In this document: piece after piece, positions 16,816 through 24,151 of the stretch
Position numbering within the stretch: the stretch's first letter is position 1
Layout of the letters: each line of letters begins with the position of its first letter
DNA from: SZUA-442 sp963792405
GTDB taxonomy: Bacteria; Actinomycetota; Acidimicrobiia; Spongiisociales; UBA5794
Direction: 5' to 3'
DNA length: 64,000 nucleotides
Assembly (NCBI GenBank): GCA_963792405.1
Contig: CAWBVU010000006.1
Span: forward strand, 186,001-250,000
Position numbers and translations under genes: made by a program
Notes under the pieces: model-generated
Databases searched by the model: none
What the model was told of the DNA's origin: nothing
Seen by the model: the letters and a program-made list of their open reading frames with translations, nothing else

Positions 16816-17877
16816 ATGACTCCTCAGGCTGCCGCCTCCCTCGAGCTGCTCAGACGCTTCGCACCCGGAACGCCCCTGCGGACCGCTGCGGAGCTCATCA
16901 TGGCGCAGGGTGCCGGGGCGCTCGTCGTCGTAGGGTCCGGTCCGGAAGTCGAGGCCGTGACCGCGGGCGGTTTCATCCTGAAGGACGCCCGGTTCACCGC
17001 CCAACGACTCGCCGAGCTGGCCAAGATGGATGGCGGGATCGTGGTGGACGAGAAGGAGAGCAGGATCCTCGCTGCCAACGTCCACTTCATGCCGGATCCG
17101 CACATCGAGACGGTTGAGACCGGCACCCGATTCCGCACCGCCGAGCGGCTCGCCCGCCAGACGGGTGCGACGGTGCTCGCCGTGTCCGAGGAGGGCTATC
17201 TCAGGGCCGTCGTGTTCTCCGGTGACGTGCAGTTCTCCCTCCAGTCGGTGACGGACCTGCTCGCGGAGGCAAATCAGCGGCTCCAGTCCCTCGAGCGACT
17301 GCGCACGCAATTCGACGAGGCCGTGGCACGGCTCGACCGCTACGAGGCCGATGATGTCGTGTCCGTGCGCGACGTCGTCGGCGTGATCCAGCGAGCAGCG
17401 GTCATCCGGCACGTCGGCACCGCCCTCGACATGATCTCCGCGGAGATCGGGGACACGGCGTCGCTCGTTGCGCTCCAGGCGGAGGATCTCGAGAACGGCG
17501 TGGCAGAGATCGCCGAGCTCGTCAACCTCGACTACCAGCCCAGGAGGCCGAGAGCGGGATCATCCGTCTTTGACACGCTCTCCGGTCTCCACGACGACGA
17601 CCTGTACGACGCCGAGACCATCGCCGCCACCCTCGGACTCGGAGCCCTCGACGACCACGCGACCCCGCGGGGGATCAGGGCGCTCGCCGACGTGCCGCGA
17701 TTGCCGGATTCGGTGCGGGACGCGATCCTGAAGCGCTTCGGCACCTACCGGAAGCTCCTGGGTGCGTCGGCCGAGAAGCTCGCCGAGGTCGAGGGCGTCG
17801 GAACGGCGAGGGCTTCGACGATCCGCAATTATCTGGCGAGGCGTGAGTCGACAGTCGGGGCCAATGGGGCCAGCTGA
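16816..17877 (+). CDS. disA: DNA integrity scanning diadenylate cyclase DisA
   Basis: 353-residue protein. An N-terminal DAC domain makes c-di-AMP from ATP (about residues 1-145), a helical linker follows, and a C-terminal HhH region binds branched DNA (VEGVGTARASTIRNYL). The catalytic motifs usually read DGA and RHR. Here they read D72-G-G74 and R105-F-R107, so two residues next to the nucleotide differ; activity is therefore uncertain. The ATG at 16816 is chosen over an upstream GTG (16789). It starts at the family N-terminus, and TAGCCT at 16802-16807 fits a leaderless -10. The gene follows radA and precedes carD. Confidence 0.93.
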   Translation: MTPQAAASLELLRRFAPGTPLRTAAELIMAQGAGALVVVGSGPEVEAVTAGGFILKDARFTAQRLAELAKMDGGIVVDEKESRILAANVHFMPDPHIETVETGTRFRTAERLARQTGATVLAVSEEGYLRAVVFSGDVQFSLQSVTDLLAEANQRLQSLERLRTQFDEAVARLDRYEADDVVSVRDVVGVIQRAAVIRHVGTALDMISAEIGDTASLVALQAEDLENGVAEIAELVNLDYQPRRPRAGSSVFDTLSGLHDDDLYDAETIAATLGLGALDDHATPRGIRALADVPRLPDSVRDAILKRFGTYRKLLGASAEKLAEVEGVGTARASTIRNYLARRESTVGANGAS

Positions 17878-17900
17878 TACGGCCAGCACCCACTTCGGGA

Positions 17901-17906
17901 TACAAT
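17901..17906 (+). promoter_or_regulatory. Candidate -10 element of carD
   Basis: TACAAT preceded by GGA, 29 bases before the carD GTG. It is the best -10 match in the disA-carD gap. No convincing -35 hexamer is seen, which is common in actinobacterial promoters that depend on CarD and RbpA. Confidence 0.4.
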
Positions 17907-17935
17907 CAGCCCTCGCGATCGATCACTGAGGTTCC

Positions 17936-18586
17936 GTGGCGACCAGCAAACCCACACCCAAGAAGACCGCAGCGAAGAAGCCTGCCGCCACAACGGCGAA
18001 GAAGGCCCCTGCCAAGAAGGCTTCGGCCAAGGCGACGGCCAAGAAGGCCCCCGCTGGGAAGGCTGCGGCGAAGAAGCCGACGTACCCCTTCGACGTCGGC
18101 GACAAGGTCGTCTACCCCCATCACGGGGCGGCGACCATCATGAAGAAGGAGCGCATCGAGTTCGATGGGGAGGTCCAGGACTACTTCGTCCTCGAGATCG
18201 CGACCGACCAGCTGACGCTCCGCGTCCCGGCCGCCTCCGCCCTCGAGCGCGGGGTACGTCCCGTCATCTCGAAGAACAAGGCTCGCCAGGTCTTCGCCGT
18301 GTTCAAGGAGGACCCGCAAGAGGCAGGGGCGAACTGGAGCCGCTGGTACAAGCTGTTGACCGAGAAGATCAACTCCGGTGACATCTACCAGGTCGCCGAG
18401 GTCGTGCGCGACCTCACCTACGCCCAGCAGGTCAAGGGCATCTCGCCCGCGCTCAAGCGCATGCTCGCCAAGGCACGACTGATCATCGTGTCGGAGCTGC
18501 AGTTCTCGCTCGATCTCTCCGAGGAGGAGACGATCAAGCGTCTCGACCGCGCCCTGCCCAAGGTCGACGAACCCGTCGACGGGTGA
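17936..18586 (+). CDS. carD: CarD-family transcriptional regulator with basic N-terminal tail
   Basis: 216 residues. The core (about 49-210) is CarD: an RNA polymerase-interacting domain (FDVGDKVVYPHHGAATI) and a helical DNA-binding domain including NWSRWYKLLTEKI. It stabilises the open promoter complex by binding the RNAP beta subunit and the upstream fork. Mycobacterial CarD is about 160 residues. Here the first 48 residues are an added Lys/Ala/Pro-rich tail with repeated KKAPAKK-type units, like histone H1 or HupB tails, suggesting extra nonspecific DNA binding. GTG start. The gene is directly followed by ispD and ispF, as in other actinobacteria. Confidence 0.92.
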   Translation: MATSKPTPKKTAAKKPAATTAKKAPAKKASAKATAKKAPAGKAAAKKPTYPFDVGDKVVYPHHGAATIMKKERIEFDGEVQDYFVLEIATDQLTLRVPAASALERGVRPVISKNKARQVFAVFKEDPQEAGANWSRWYKLLTEKINSGDIYQVAEVVRDLTYAQQVKGISPALKRMLAKARLIIVSELQFSLDLSEEETIKRLDRALPKVDEPVDG

Positions 18587-18587
18587 C

Positions 18588-19232
18588 GTGGCCGCGCAGG
18601 AGACCCTCGGGACCGTGGTCGCCGTGGTGGTCGCTGCGGGCAGGGGGACTCGTTTCGGGGCGCCGAAGCACGCTGTCCCCATCGACGGTGTCCCGATGTG
18701 GGAGCTCAGTGTGCGCGTGTTCGAGTCGCTCGGCATCCCCGTCGTGGTGGTCGGAGACGTTCCTGGAGGCGTCCCCGGAGGACCTCGGCGGAGGGACTCC
18801 GTCGCCGCTGGCCTGGATACCGTCGGTGATGCCGAGTTCGTCCTCGTCCACGACGCCGCACGGCCCATGCTCGATCCTTCGCTCGTGACGACGGTGGTCG
18901 ACGAGCTGCGCCGCAGCGGTGCCGACGGCGTGGTACCTGCCCTGCCCGTCACCGACACCGTCAAACGCGTCGCGGGTGAGGTGGTGGTCGGCACCGTCGA
19001 TCGCAGCGAGCTCGTCGTGGTGCAGACGCCCCAGGGGTTCAGGTCCGAGGTGCTCCGGGCGGCGCACGCCATCGATCCCGACGAGGACGTCACCGACGAT
19101 GCGGGCCTCGTGGAGCGCCTTGGTGGGACGATCAGGTGGGTTCCGGGAGATCCCGCGAACGTCAAGATCACGTACCCCGACGACCTCGCTCGCGTTCGCG
19201 ACGCCGTACCGGGGGTAGGTCGCCGTGGGTGA
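18588..19232 (+). CDS. ispD: 2-C-methyl-D-erythritol 4-phosphate cytidylyltransferase
   Basis: 214-residue MEP-pathway enzyme making CDP-methylerythritol. The nucleotide-binding loop VVAAGRGTRFGAPKH (about residues 13-27), LVHDAARPML and the substrate-binding TVKRVAGEVV...QTPQGFR region are present. It is slightly shorter than average (225-235). GTG start lies just after the carD stop, and its 3' end overlaps ispF by 8 bp, so ispD and ispF are translationally coupled. Confidence 0.93.
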   Translation: MAAQETLGTVVAVVVAAGRGTRFGAPKHAVPIDGVPMWELSVRVFESLGIPVVVVGDVPGGVPGGPRRRDSVAAGLDTVGDAEFVLVHDAARPMLDPSLVTTVVDELRRSGADGVVPALPVTDTVKRVAGEVVVGTVDRSELVVVQTPQGFRSEVLRAAHAIDPDEDVTDDAGLVERLGGTIRWVPGDPANVKITYPDDLARVRDAVPGVGRRG

Positions 19233-19704
19233 CGTTCGCATCGGCCATGGCTACGACGCCCACCGGTTCGGCGGACCCGGTCCCGTCGTGCTGTGCGGGC
19301 AGGCGATCGACCATCCCCTCGGCGTCGAGGCGACCTCGGACGGCGACGTCGCCGCGCACGCCGTGTGCGATGCGGTCCTCGGCGCGGCGGCGCTCGGCGA
19401 TCTCGGGACGCACTTCCCGAGCGGCGATCCCCAGTGGGAAGGCGCATCGTCCCTCGACCTGGTCGCCCGATGCACCTCCATGGTCTTCGATCGGGGCTTC
19501 GAGATCGGCAACGTCGACGTCACGATCGTCGTCCAGGACGTCCGCGTCGCCCCACATCGGGAGGCCATGCGAATCGCCCTCGCCGGCGTGCTCCGCCTCC
19601 CCGTCGGTCACGTCTCGGTGAAGGCCACGACCACCGATGGCCTGGGGTGGATCGGTGCGGGTGAGGGGCTCGCCGCCCACGCCGTCGTCACGCTTCACCG
19701 CTGA
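19225..19704 (+). CDS. ispF: 2-C-methyl-D-erythritol 2,4-cyclodiphosphate synthase
   Basis: 159-residue trimeric enzyme that cyclises CDP-methylerythritol 2-phosphate. The zinc-binding DAH is in GHGYDAHRF near the N-terminus. SDGDVAAHAVCDAVLGAAALGDLG, DVTIVVQDVRVAPH and the C-terminal KATTTDGLGWIGAGEG are family signatures. Length is normal. GTG start overlaps the ispD stop. The last 10 bases overlap the convergent glycerophosphodiesterase gene. Confidence 0.95.
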   Translation: MGDVRIGHGYDAHRFGGPGPVVLCGQAIDHPLGVEATSDGDVAAHAVCDAVLGAAALGDLGTHFPSGDPQWEGASSLDLVARCTSMVFDRGFEIGNVDVTIVVQDVRVAPHREAMRIALAGVLRLPVGHVSVKATTTDGLGWIGAGEGLAAHAVVTLHR

Positions 19705-20426
19705 TCGATCACGGCCCTCGCCATCGACGGATCGTCGGTGATGACGACGTCGGCTCCCGCATCGGCGAGGAGGCGCACGTCGGCAGGCGAGTTCGCTCCC
19801 CACACGACGATCGCATGTCCCGCCCCGTGCACGCGTGCGACCGCGTCGATTGGATCGGCGCGAACGCTGGACATCGGTGGATGGACCGCCGCCGCGCCCA
19901 CCTGACGCGCACCGTCGATCGCGACGTCGATGGAGATCCCGGACACGACGAGGAGGCCCACGAGGAGGTCGGGTGCGAGCTCGGTGGCGCGCTGTACCGA
20001 TGCGGCGTCGAACGACGACAGCAGGATCCGGCTGAGGTCGTCCCCCTGTGCGATGGCGGCGAGTGTCTGGTCGACGATGGCACGGCTGGGGTCGAAGCCC
20101 GCTTCGAGCGGAGAGTTCTTGATCTCGACGTTGAGGAACACGTTCGGTGGCACAGCGCCGAGCATCTCGTCGAGCGTCGGCACGGACGGATCCGCCTCGC
20201 GTAGCTCGTCGAAGGTCATCTCACAGAACGGTGGGAGACCATCGTGTGCGGGGTCGTGGGCGAGGATGAGCTCACCGTCTGCGGTGCGTCGGACGTCGAG
20301 CTCGATCCCGTCGGCACCGGCGTCGACGGCGAGGGAGAAGGCCTCGAGGGTGTTGTCCGCCGCACGGACGCGGTCGCCCCTGTGGGCGTAGACGAGCGGC
20401 GGTGGCGTCAAGGGTGAACGCGACAT
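19695..20426 (-). CDS. Glycerophosphodiester phosphodiesterase
   Basis: 243-residue GDPD-type TIM barrel releasing glycerol 3-phosphate from deacylated phospholipids. The motif AHRGDRVRAADNTLEAF (His and Arg near residues 15-16), the metal-binding pair in GIELDVRRTADGELILAHD, and VFLNVEIKN are seen. There is no signal peptide, so it is probably cytosolic. The ATG at 20426 faces cysS: the genes are divergent with about 56 bp between starts. Confidence 0.85.
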   Translation of the reverse strand: MSRSPLTPPPLVYAHRGDRVRAADNTLEAFSLAVDAGADGIELDVRRTADGELILAHDPAHDGLPPFCEMTFDELREADPSVPTLDEMLGAVPPNVFLNVEIKNSPLEAGFDPSRAIVDQTLAAIAQGDDLSRILLSSFDAASVQRATELAPDLLVGLLVVSGISIDVAIDGARQVGAAAVHPPMSSVRADPIDAVARVHGAGHAIVVWGANSPADVRLLADAGADVVITDDPSMARAVIDQR

Positions 20427-20468
20427 GGCGCGAGGCTACACCGAAGGCCCGAGAGCGGGCGGCGTCGG

Positions 20469-20474
20469 TACCAT
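20469..20474 (+). promoter_or_regulatory. Candidate leaderless -10 element of cysS
   Basis: TACCAT, 8 bases before the cysS ATG with no ribosome-binding site between. It is one of the recurrent TANNNT elements in this window. Confidence 0.35.
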
Positions 20475-20482
20475 CGACGCCG

Positions 20483-21865
20483 ATGCAGGTGTACAACACC
20501 CTCGAGCGTGCGGTCGAGCCGCTGGTCGTCGATGGCGAGCGGGTCACGATGTACGTGTGCGGTCCCACCGTGCAGTCCGAGCCGCATCTCGGCCACGGAC
20601 GGTCGGCGGTGTCCTTCGACGTGCTCAGGCGGTACCTCGCGTGGCTGGGCTACGACGTCGTCTTCGTCAGGAACGTGACCGACATCGACGACAAGATCAT
20701 CGACAGGGCAGCGCACCTGGGTGTGGGCACGGACGAGGTGGCGGCATCGGCGTTCGCCGCCTTCTCGGAGGCGTACGACCTGCTCGGGAACCTTCCCCCC
20801 ACCGTGGAGCCTCGTGCGACCGAGCACATCCCTGAGATGATCGCCCTCATCGAGGACCTCATCGCGAAGGGCCACGCCTACGAGAGCGACGGCGACGTGT
20901 ACTTCTCGGTGCGGTCCTTCGACGACTACGGCAAGCTCTCGCGCCACAGTGTCGACGACCTTCGCGCAGGGGAACGGGTCGAGGTGGGAGATCGCAAGCG
21001 CGACCCGCTCGACTTCGCCCTCTGGAAGGCCTCGAAGCCGGGGGAGCCGCGATGGCCATCGCCGTGGGGCGATGGGCGCCCGGGGTGGCACATCGAGTGC
21101 TCGGCGATGGCGACGCGGTACCTCGGACAGACCTTCGACATCCACGCGGGCGGATCGGACCTCATCTTCCCGCACCACGAGAACGAGATCGCACAATCGG
21201 AGGCGGCGTCCGGCGTGCCGTTCGCCAGGTACTGGATGCACAACGGGATGCTCAACCTGAGCGGGGAGAAGATGGCGAAGTCGACCGGGCACGTGATCAC
21301 ACTGCTCGAGTCGTTGCGCACGTGGGACCCGCTGGCCGTGCGGCTCTTCTACCTCCGCACGCACTATCGCCGGCCGCTCGAGTTCTCCGAGGAAGCGCTC
21401 GCCGACGCGGAGGCCAGCCTCGCTCGCCTCCGTGCATTCCGAAGGAGGGCGCCGCACATGGTCGAGGCGGAGCCTGATCGTGACGCGCTCGCGGCCTTCA
21501 AGGCGTCGATGGACGACGATCTCGACGTCGCCGGAGCCCTCAGCGTGCTCTTCGATGTCGTGCGGAGGGGGAACCAGATCCTCGACGAACATGGCGACGC
21601 CGAGCCACTCGTCGCGGCCTTCGACGAGATGATGTCGGTCCTCGGGCTCGAGGGAGGGGACGAAGCCACCGATGACATCGACGTTGCGACCATCGCGGCC
21701 GCGCTTGGCATCGAGGCAGGGTCGGTCGATGAGCTCGTCGCGCTCCGCGATGAGGCCAGGGAGCGGAGGGACTGGGGCCTCGGCGACGCCATCCGTGATG
21801 GGCTGGCAGAGGCCGGCATCGTGATCGAGGACACGCCCGATGGCGCACGCTGGTATCGGGGCTGA
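20483..21865 (+). CDS. cysS: Cysteinyl-tRNA synthetase
   Basis: 460-residue class I synthetase. The HIGH-type motif lies in YVCGPTVQSEPHLGHGRS, with its zinc-binding Cys. The zinc-site histidines are in GGSDLIFPHHENEIAQSEA and the KMSKS loop reads GEKMAKSTGH. It starts MQVYNTLERAV, the family N-terminus; in-frame codons upstream run through the divergent promoter and are not coding. The 3' end overlaps rlmB by 26 bp, so the two genes are coupled as in most bacteria. Confidence 0.95.
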   Translation: MQVYNTLERAVEPLVVDGERVTMYVCGPTVQSEPHLGHGRSAVSFDVLRRYLAWLGYDVVFVRNVTDIDDKIIDRAAHLGVGTDEVAASAFAAFSEAYDLLGNLPPTVEPRATEHIPEMIALIEDLIAKGHAYESDGDVYFSVRSFDDYGKLSRHSVDDLRAGERVEVGDRKRDPLDFALWKASKPGEPRWPSPWGDGRPGWHIECSAMATRYLGQTFDIHAGGSDLIFPHHENEIAQSEAASGVPFARYWMHNGMLNLSGEKMAKSTGHVITLLESLRTWDPLAVRLFYLRTHYRRPLEFSEEALADAEASLARLRAFRRRAPHMVEAEPDRDALAAFKASMDDDLDVAGALSVLFDVVRRGNQILDEHGDAEPLVAAFDEMMSVLGLEGGDEATDDIDVATIAAALGIEAGSVDELVALRDEARERRDWGLGDAIRDGLAEAGIVIEDTPDGARWYRG

Positions 21866-22580
21866 TCTCGAGGGCGTCCACGCCGTCAGTGCCGCCGTCG
21901 AGGGCGGGCGGGTGCGGGAACTGATCGTCGAGCGCCATCGTATCGGTGAACCCGACGTTGCCCGCGTGGTCGACGCGGCGACGGCCTCGGGGGCGACCGT
22001 GAGGCTCGTCGACGACGTACGACCCCTCGCCACCACACAGGCACCCCAGGGCATCGTCGCCAGGGCGACGCCGATCCCGACGATCCGCCTCGACGACGCC
22101 GTCAGCCTGGCCGAGGTACCTGCACTCCTCCTGCTCGACCACGTCGAGGACCCCCGCAACATCGGGGCCGCCGCCCGCAGCGCGTTCGCCGCTGGCATGA
22201 CCGCCATGGTCGTGCCGACACGCAGGAGCGCCCCCATCGGCGCAACCGCCTTCAAGGCGGCGGCGGGTGCGCTCGAGCACGTCCCCGTCGTCACCGTCTC
22301 GTCGATCGCCGACACCGTCAAGCGACTCGGCCAGCTGGACGTGTGGACCGTTGGGCTCTCCGGCGATGCCGACGAGTCCCTCCTCGGTATGGAGCTGCTC
22401 GCCAGGCCCGTCGCGCTCTGCGTGGGGGCGGAGGGGAGGGGTTTGTCGCACCTCGTCGCCCAGCGGTGCGACGTCCTCGCTCGGATCCCGATGGTGGGCG
22501 GCACCGAGAGCCTGAACGCCTCTGTCGCCGCCGCGCTCGCATGCTTCGAGGTCGCCCGCGTGCGCGGCTGGGTATCCTGA
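21840..22580 (+). CDS. rlmB: TrmH/RlmB-family 23S rRNA (guanosine-2'-O)-methyltransferase
   Basis: 246-residue SPOUT methyltransferase. A short N-terminal substrate domain (LEGVHAVSAAVEGGRVREL) and the knotted SAM-binding domain carry all three family motifs: LDHVEDPRNIGAAARSAFAAG, LCVGAEGRGLS and IPMVGGTESLNASVAAAL. It most likely methylates G2251 of 23S rRNA; other TrmH targets cannot be excluded. Position after cysS is classical. tRNA-Thr starts 7 bases after its stop. Confidence 0.9.
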   Translation: MAHAGIGADLEGVHAVSAAVEGGRVRELIVERHRIGEPDVARVVDAATASGATVRLVDDVRPLATTQAPQGIVARATPIPTIRLDDAVSLAEVPALLLLDHVEDPRNIGAAARSAFAAGMTAMVVPTRRSAPIGATAFKAAAGALEHVPVVTVSSIADTVKRLGQLDVWTVGLSGDADESLLGMELLARPVALCVGAEGRGLSHLVAQRCDVLARIPMVGGTESLNASVAAALACFEVARVRGWVS

Positions 22581-22587
22581 CGCACCT

Positions 22588-22661
22588 GCTGGCGTAGCTC
22601 AGTTGGCCAGAGCAGCCGCCTTGTAAGCGGCAGGTCATGGGTTCGAGTCCCATCGCCAGCT
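22588..22661 (+). tRNA. tRNA-Thr(TGT)
   Basis: Complete cloverleaf. The acceptor GCTGGCG pairs with CGCCAGC, the anticodon stem GCCGC/GCGGC closes loop CTTGTAA with anticodon TGT, and the T-arm is GGTTCGAGTCC-like. CCA is not encoded. TATCCT at 22573-22578, inside the end of rlmB, fits as a -10 element nine bases upstream. The opposite strand yields a well-known spurious peptide (GDGTRTHDLPL). Confidence 0.95.
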
Positions 22662-22907
22662 CCGATTGCTGCAAGAGGTATGGGTGCGGTGTCCTCGCTG
22701 CGCTCGGACCTTTCCGTCCCGAGGGGCTGGGCTGTCCGTGTGGGCGGAGATCCTGGTGGTGCTGCGGTGGGGCTTTGGGTCGTGGGTTCGAGTCCCATCG
22801 CCAGCTCCGATCGCTGGGTGCGTGTCCTCGCTGCTCGGACCTTTCCGATCCCGAGGGGCTGGGCTGTCCGTGTGGGACGGAGATCCTGGTGGCCCTGCGG
22901 TGGGGCT
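22639..22907 (+). repeat. Two-copy tandem repeat carrying the tRNA-Thr 3' end
   Basis: Unit 1 (22639-22774) starts with the last 23 bases of tRNA-Thr. Unit 2 (22784-22907) begins 145 bases later with the same segment (GGGTTCGAGTCCCATCGCCA and following). Both continue with a shared block containing TCGGACCTTTCCG, GAGGGGCTGGGCTGTCCGTG and GGAGATCCTGGTGG, with small indels. There is no open gene. It looks like a duplication of the tRNA 3' end plus its downstream leader or terminator region, and could be a remnant attachment site. Confidence 0.75.
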
Positions 22908-22939
22908 CACGAAGACATGGTCAAGTCGGTGGTGCGGCA

Positions 22940-22945
22940 TACACT
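22940..22945 (+). promoter_or_regulatory. Candidate leaderless -10 element of the AI-2E-type permease gene
   Basis: TACACT, 6 bases before the ATG at 22952. The same hexamer and spacing occur before plsY (63787-63792). Confidence 0.45.
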
Positions 22946-22951
22946 CGAAGG

Positions 22952-24139
22952 ATGGCCGATGAGGACTTCGGGACGATCGTCCGGCGTGTAGGGATCTTCT
23001 CCTGGTCCGTGATCGGGCTCCTGCTCCTCGTCATCACCGCGTTCATCATCCTGGTCGAGGGTCGGATCGTCCTGGCCCCGCTGTTCCTCGCCCTGGTCGT
23101 CATCGTCATTCTCAACCCGTTCGTGAGTTGGCTCCAGGGCAGGGGGGTCCCGCGCCTGGCCGGAACCCTCCTGGCGTTCATCGTGTTCTTCGCCGCTGTC
23201 ACCCTCCTCGCACTGGCGATCGTGCCGAACATCGTGCAGCAGGCGCAGTCGTTCGTGGAGACCTTCCCCGACCTCTACAACGACTCCGCGCAGGACGTCA
23301 GGGGGGTCCTCGAGTCGCTCGGGTTCGACAACGTCACGGTGTGGAGCTACGACGACCTGCTCGACTATCTCAACGACCCCGACAACCGTGATGCCATCGT
23401 CTCGGTCGTGCTGGATCGGCTCGGTGGGGTCACGGCGGGGATCTTCGAGTTCGTTCTCGTGTTCCTCGTCGGGCCGGTGCTCGCCTTCTACTTCCTGATC
23501 GACCTGCCGAGCGTGCAGCGCCGGCTGCTCGGCATCTTCCCCGAGCGTCGGAGACCGGAGGCGGCGTTCGTCGGTGGCCAGCTGAATGCCGCCCTTGGTG
23601 GGTTCCTCAGGGGGCAGCTGCTCGTCGCGCTCATCGTGGGAGTGATGCTGTCCGTCGGGTATCGGATCATCGGCCTCGAGTTCTGGCTGCTGATCGGGCT
23701 CATCGGCGGCCTGCTCAACATCGTTCCCCTCCTCGGCCCCTGGGTCGGCGGTGCGCTCGGCGTGGTCATCGCCTTTGCGACCGCAGACCTCAAGACGGCG
23801 ATCTGGGCCGTGGTCGTCGCCGTGGTCGTGCAGCAGATCGACAACAATTTCGTATCCCCCACGGTGCTGCGAGCGACAGTCCGGTTGCACCCTGCCGTCA
23901 CCCTGCTCGTCCTCGTGCTCGCAGGTGCGTTCGCGGGCGTGTGGGGGGTGATCGTCGCCGTACCGCTCGCCGCCGCGATCAGGATCCTCCTCGGCCACTG
24001 GTGGCGGACACGGGTCCTCGACCAGACGTGGGAGCAGGCGTCGGAGGAGATGTTCGAGGAGCCGCACCCGTCCCGGCTCAGGCGCACGACGGAGATGCCG
24101 GTCGTCGACGTCGAGCCCGACGAGCCCGATCCGGACTGA
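22952..24139 (+). CDS. AI-2E transporter (PerM/TqsA) family membrane protein
   Basis: 395-residue inner-membrane protein with about eight hydrophobic segments. These are three at the N-terminus (residues 15-85), a central extracytoplasmic or helical region (about 95-165), and a cluster from about 165 to 345. Family signatures are GGQLNAALGGFLRGQ, GLLNIVPLLGPWVGG and QQIDNNFVSPTVL. Relatives export autoinducer-2 or act as Na+/H+ antiporters; the substrate is unknown here. A longer frame starting inside tRNA-Thr is rejected in favour of the ATG at 22952. The acidic tail ends EPDEPDPD. Confidence 0.85.
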   Translation: MADEDFGTIVRRVGIFSWSVIGLLLLVITAFIILVEGRIVLAPLFLALVVIVILNPFVSWLQGRGVPRLAGTLLAFIVFFAAVTLLALAIVPNIVQQAQSFVETFPDLYNDSAQDVRGVLESLGFDNVTVWSYDDLLDYLNDPDNRDAIVSVVLDRLGGVTAGIFEFVLVFLVGPVLAFYFLIDLPSVQRRLLGIFPERRRPEAAFVGGQLNAALGGFLRGQLLVALIVGVMLSVGYRIIGLEFWLLIGLIGGLLNIVPLLGPWVGGALGVVIAFATADLKTAIWAVVVAVVVQQIDNNFVSPTVLRATVRLHPAVTLLVLVLAGAFAGVWGVIVAVPLAAAIRILLGHWWRTRVLDQTWEQASEEMFEEPHPSRLRRTTEMPVVDVEPDEPDPD

Positions 24140-24151
24140 GGTCGCTCGGTC

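Noticed and set aside
20408..22798. 796-codon minus-strand frame over cysS, rlmB and tRNA-Thr
   Set aside because: It contains the GDGTRTHDLPL-type peptide, a known spurious translation of the reverse strand of a tRNA gene, and otherwise shadows real genes.
22637..22951. N-terminal extension of the AI-2E-type permease starting inside tRNA-Thr
   Set aside because: The extra 105 codons are the tandem repeat, are not hydrophobic and do not resemble the family. The ATG at 22952 has a -10 element six bases upstream.
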